From an uncultured delta proteobacterium (GTDB taxonomy: Bacteria > RBG-13-61-14 > DRUE01), in NCBI GenBank assembly GCA_903930515.1, contig CAIYYW010000152.1, positions 1 through 7,111 on the forward strand: 7,111 nucleotides of DNA, read 5' to 3'. Position numbers and translations under genes: made by a program. Of the stretch, positions 6,469 to 7,111 are shown piece after piece. The first letter of the stretch is position 1, and each line of letters begins with the position of its first letter. Below the pieces are notes generated by a model. That model was given only the letters and a program-made list of their open reading frames with translations, was not told the DNA's origin and made no database searches.

Positions 6469-6475
6469 CTCCTTT
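6469..6475 (-). promoter_or_regulatory. Shine-Dalgarno site deciding the deacetylase start
   Basis: AAAGGAG on the minus strand (6475-6469), five bases from ATG 6463. The alternative in-frame TTG at 6553 has no such site, which settles the start in favour of the shorter protein. Confidence 0.8.
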
Positions 6476-6939
6476 GTCGCGCAGGATACGCCATTCTCCC
6501 TTATCTCCGCATAAAATGCGTTCAAAAAATTCGGATTCATTGCTGAAGCCCAAATCCGCATTTTTCCATCCTATCCCGCTTTCCCATTATTGTCCAGATT
6601 TGAGCTGGGCCGGGTCGCGCCAAAGGAATCGTGCCTTCCTCCTTTGCATACAGATTGTGCCGGCAAGAAGTGGCTACCATGGACAGGATTTGCCGCCGAT
6701 TTCTTGGGACACGCAATAGGGGTAGTCGGTGGAATGAACAGGGAGGGAAGGAAAGGGGCACAAAAAGGCGCAAGCTATGTTCCCGCCTCGGGCTGGATTG
6801 CCCTGCCTGATTTCGGTCCCGCTGGAATTAGAGCAATACTAAATTGGTGTCCACTGCTACCCTGCAAAGTAGTTCGCTGCGAAACACGCGGAAACCGGGT
6901 GCGATACCGCTCTCCGACCCGCTGTTCCCCTTATTGAAT
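6476..6939. other. stretch without a convincing gene
   Basis: This region separates the RCC1-repeat gene end from the deacetylase gene. Open frames on both strands here encode Pro/Arg/Cys-rich peptides with no recognisable motif, start at TTG or lack ribosome sites, and overlap each other. The left third holds the candidate deacetylase promoter and leader. No clear terminator is seen after the RCC1 gene; a small GGGC/GCCC hairpin near 6790-6805 lacks a T tract. The composition is less strand-biased than in the flanking genes. Confidence 0.6.
6568..6596 (-). promoter_or_regulatory. possible promoter of the deacetylase-M24 unit
   Basis: On the minus strand TGGACA (6596-6591), a 17-bp spacer and TAGGAT (6573-6568). 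The expected start near 6561 would give a leader of about 98 bases to ATG 6463. The -10 match is only four of six, so this is a candidate. A second, weaker choice is TTGAAC nearer the gene with a poor -10 box. Confidence 0.4.
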
Positions 6940-7110
6940 TCACGGCCCAAATCCGATCGCATCTACTGGAATATTGCTCTCAGTATTTGTCCCATTCCCA
7001 AGTTGACCAGACCCATTACCCCCCCAGCACTTTACTTCGCCGCTTACGGTACGGGCACAGGTATGCCAACCACCAGAAGATATTGCGCTTACCCCTGAAG
7101 ATAGATCGTA
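6940..7110 (-). CDS. RCC1-repeat (beta-propeller) protein, C-terminal fragment
   Basis: The frame entering from the right edge on the minus strand encodes 56 residues and stops at TGA 6942-6940. The peptide contains [20 protein letters not shown] followed by [20 protein letters not shown]. This is one clear RCC1 repeat: the GxxHTCA strand, the GxVKCWG strand with paired Cys, and the GQLGNGT turn. RCC1 repeats stack into seven-bladed propellers. In bacteria they are common in large exported or surface proteins and seldom have a known partner. The stop falls after [10 protein letters not shown], a usual place for such proteins to end, so the C-terminus is probably natural. Codons such as GGT, AAT and GTA are more frequent than in neighbouring genes, a hint of different origin. 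The start lies outside the window, and nothing can be said about signal peptide or length. Confidence 0.85.
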   Translation of the reverse strand, partial: YDLSSGVSAISSGGWHTCARTVSGEVKCWGGNGSGQLGNGTNTESNIPVDAIGFGP

Positions 7111-7111
7111 A

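Noticed and set aside
6464-6553. A 30-residue N-terminal extension of the deacetylase from TTG 6553
   Set aside because: The family fold begins at MRVMAIGAHPDD, the ATG at 6463 has a good ribosome site, and the extension looks like translated leader DNA.
6800-6870. Possible remnant of a transposon end or third hairpin copy (GATTTCGGTCCCGCT, and AATACTAAATTGGTGTCC)
   Set aside because: The first matches hairpin unit B at only 11 of 15 positions and does not fold. The second only loosely resembles repeats found near small transposases. Neither has a partner repeat here.
6590-6937. Plus-strand open frame of 115 codons in the gap before the RCC1 gene
   Set aside because: It starts at TTG without a Shine-Dalgarno site, has Cys/Arg/Pro-rich content with no motif, and overlaps an equally unconvincing minus-strand frame.

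Overview
The window is a moderately GC-rich bacterial chromosome segment made mostly of ordinary single-copy genes. The lineage cannot be fixed from it. The conserved rpsO-pnp pair, an Arg/Gly-rich PNPase tail, a creatinase/prolidase-fold protein next to a PIG-L deacetylase, an RCC1-repeat gene and REP-like hairpins would fit a deep-branching Gram-negative group such as the PVC superphylum or a related candidate phylum. That placement is inference only. A signal peptide on one product shows a secretory pathway.

Left part (1-1000): the first 17 codons of a leftward FAD/NAD(P)-binding oxidoreductase, back to back with a rightward PilZ-domain gene. Each has its own good sigma-70-like promoter, and the PilZ promoter leaves almost no 5' leader. 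Next come a tRNA-Pro(GGG) with its own promoter, a hairpin, and the promoter of rpsO.

Middle (1000-4300): rpsO (ribosomal protein S15, TTG start) and pnp (polynucleotide phosphorylase) in their classical order, followed after 48 bp by an exported SRPBCC/START-like protein of unknown ligand. These three probably form one transcription unit that couples ribosome synthesis and RNA turnover, with the third gene as an accessory passenger.

Right part (4300-7111): everything is leftward. A PIG-L/LmbE deacetylase gene is followed by a gene for an M24 (creatinase/prolidase) fold protein that lacks nearly all metal ligands. The 100-bp spacer between them carries two REP-like hairpins with compensatory base changes. 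The M24 gene meets the SRPBCC gene tail to tail with only 8 bp between stop codons. Upstream of the deacetylase lies about 480 bp without a convincing gene. At the right edge is the C-terminal end of an RCC1-repeat (beta-propeller) protein, a reading frame that is easy to miss because it is short and open at the edge.

No CRISPR array, intact mobile element or defence system is visible. The least ordinary items are the degenerate M24 protein paired with a deacetylase, the covarying hairpin pair, and the near-leaderless PilZ transcript.
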